Shown piece after piece: positions 5,014-5,783 of a DNA stretch of 5,783 nucleotides. Below the pieces are notes generated by a model. It was given only the letters and a program-made list of their open reading frames with translations. It was not told the origin of the DNA and did no database searches. Position 1 is the first letter of the stretch. The number at the start of each line of letters is the position of its first letter. The stretch is taken from NCBI GenBank assembly GCA_029781075.1, contig JAKOXJ010000039.1, positions 1-5,783 of the forward strand. The letters are read 5' to 3'. The translations under genes and the position numbers were made by a program. This DNA is from a bacterium. Lineage in GTDB: Bacteria > Patescibacteriota > Saccharimonadia > Saccharimonadales > HK-STAS-PATE-42.

Positions 5014-5783
5014 CTAGTCTGCAAAAATTTCCGCAAGCTTTTTATTCCACTTCTTGGCCTGTGCCTCAGTCACATTCCCTAAGAAACCCGCACCCCACTT
5101 CTTCGTCTTAATCAGATTGATGAACAACTCCTGTATAGACTCCGGCGTGACTGCATCATACCACTTATCAACATCTTCGAAATTGTAAACCCTTTCCACT
5201 TCATTCTTGGTGTACCAATCAGAGTTCCAGCCCAATATACTGGAGGCAGTCTGGTTCTTCATACGCAGACTGCCCTTGATAGAGGTAATAGCTTCGTCAA
5301 CCTCATCCTTAGTAAGCGGATGGGACTGTATCCTACTTACCTCCGCAACTATCAAATCTAATAGATCATCCATATTCTTATCCCCGACTTGGCAGGATAT
5401 CTCCCAAGAATACTTACCATCCTTGCTATACGAACCTCCTGCCTCAAGTGCATAAACCAAACCCCTGGATCTTGCCTTACCATATATCCTCGAGTGGTCA
5501 CCATCGTCCAGTATTTTGTTCAATATATTTATATTAACCATCAGCTTCTCTATGCTCCATAGCGGTAGTTCAGCATAAGTCTCAATCGTAAAATATATAT
5601 TAGGGACATCGTTTTTTTTGATAACCACAGGATGCTCATACCCTTTAATTGTGGGGTACCTATATAGTTCATACTTTTTTGTCTTGGGAAGTTTATTCAA
5701 CCCTTCTAATATCTCTAAAATAGTATCTTTTTTGTTTTCCATATTACCGGCTATAAAGAATACTGCGTTATCAGCTCCATGTG
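5014..5783 (-). CDS. M16-family (insulinase/pitrilysin-like) peptidase, C-terminal part; 5' end outside window
   Basis: About 255 residues are visible from the right edge to the TAG at 5014. The frame is open past the ATG at 5742 to the edge (HGADNAVFFIAGNM...), so that ATG is internal and the gene starts outside. The FIAGN stretch matches the end of the M16 N-terminal domain (ADNAVFFIAGN, compare the family's NMVLVVAGN-type strand). The rest fits the inactive C-terminal M16 half: FTIETYAELP, an AGGSYSKDGKYSWEISCQV strand pair, HPLTKDEVDEAITSIKGSLRM (the LT-x-E-x-x-x-A-x-x-x-KG helix), and a VTPESIQELF helix before the terminal GNV. The zinc motif HxxEH would lie upstream, outside the window, so catalytic activity cannot be judged. 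It is the first gene in the visible run and ends 42 bases before prfB (60 bases before its ATG). Family placement is good, specific role unknown. Confidence 0.8.
   Translation of the reverse strand, partial: HGADNAVFFIAGNMENKKDTILEILEGLNKLPKTKKYELYRYPTIKGYEHPVVIKKNDVPNIYFTIETYAELPLWSIEKLMVNINILNKILDDGDHSRIYGKARSRGLVYALEAGGSYSKDGKYSWEISCQVGDKNMDDLLDLIVAEVSRIQSHPLTKDEVDEAITSIKGSLRMKNQTASSILGWNSDWYTKNEVERVYNFEDVDKWYDAVTPESIQELFINLIKTKKWGAGFLGNVTEAQAKKWNKKLAEIFAD

Noticed and set aside
4352..5455. Plus-strand ORFs of 82-104 codons opposite prfB and the M16 gene
   Set aside because: They are shadows of strongly conserved minus-strand genes; their Ser/Pro/Leu-rich composition is typical of antisense reading.
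5014..5742. A complete 242-residue protein starting at the ATG at 5742
   Set aside because: The frame is open upstream to the window edge and encodes GADNAVFFIAGN, a normal M16 segment, so the ATG is internal and the gene is partial.

Overview
The window is 5,783 bases of AT-leaning bacterial chromosome, roughly 40% GC by eye. Every supported gene lies on the minus strand, so transcription runs from the right edge to the left edge. The gene order, the compact spacing, the family of short membrane-anchored proteins and the style of the FtsL-like protein fit a Candidate Phyla Radiation (Patescibacteria) genome, most likely Saccharibacteria (TM7). This is inferred from resemblance, not from a marker search. 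The supported ORFs end in TAA or TAG. A true RF2 (prfB) is present, which fits a code in which UGA is still a stop, unlike the Gracilibacteria/Absconditabacteria lineages.

In transcription order the window holds: the C-terminal part of an M16 (insulinase/pitrilysin-type) zinc peptidase, cut by the right edge; prfB (peptide chain release factor 2) in a single frame without the common programmed frameshift; an uncharacterised protein with one N-terminal membrane segment; rsmH (16S rRNA m4C1402 methyltransferase); a 384-base gap; a short FtsL-like septal protein; and ftsI, a class B penicillin-binding protein. The ftsI gene is cut by the left edge just before its KTG motif. rsmH-ftsL-ftsI is the conserved start of the division and cell-wall (dcw) cluster. 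No mraZ lies directly upstream of rsmH, where it is common in other bacteria.

The least ordinary stretch is the gap between rsmH and ftsL (1933-2316). It holds two very short ORFs of 20 and 29 codons. Each has a purine-rich Shine-Dalgarno-like sequence in the loop of a small perfect hairpin ending 2-3 bases before its ATG. It also holds a 10-bp hairpin and, just before ftsL, a weak hairpin followed by five T. The second ORF's stop codon lies inside that last hairpin. The layout resembles a leader-peptide or attenuator region controlling ftsL-ftsI, but nothing beyond the sequence pattern supports this.

Other regulatory signals are an extended -10 promoter (TGGTATAAT) placed so that the rsmH mRNA would start at or within about three bases of its ATG (leaderless), and a candidate promoter with an inverted repeat between ftsL and ftsI. 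The division proteins FtsL and FtsI should act together at the septum, RsmH and RF2 act in translation, and the roles of the M16 protein and the membrane protein are unknown.
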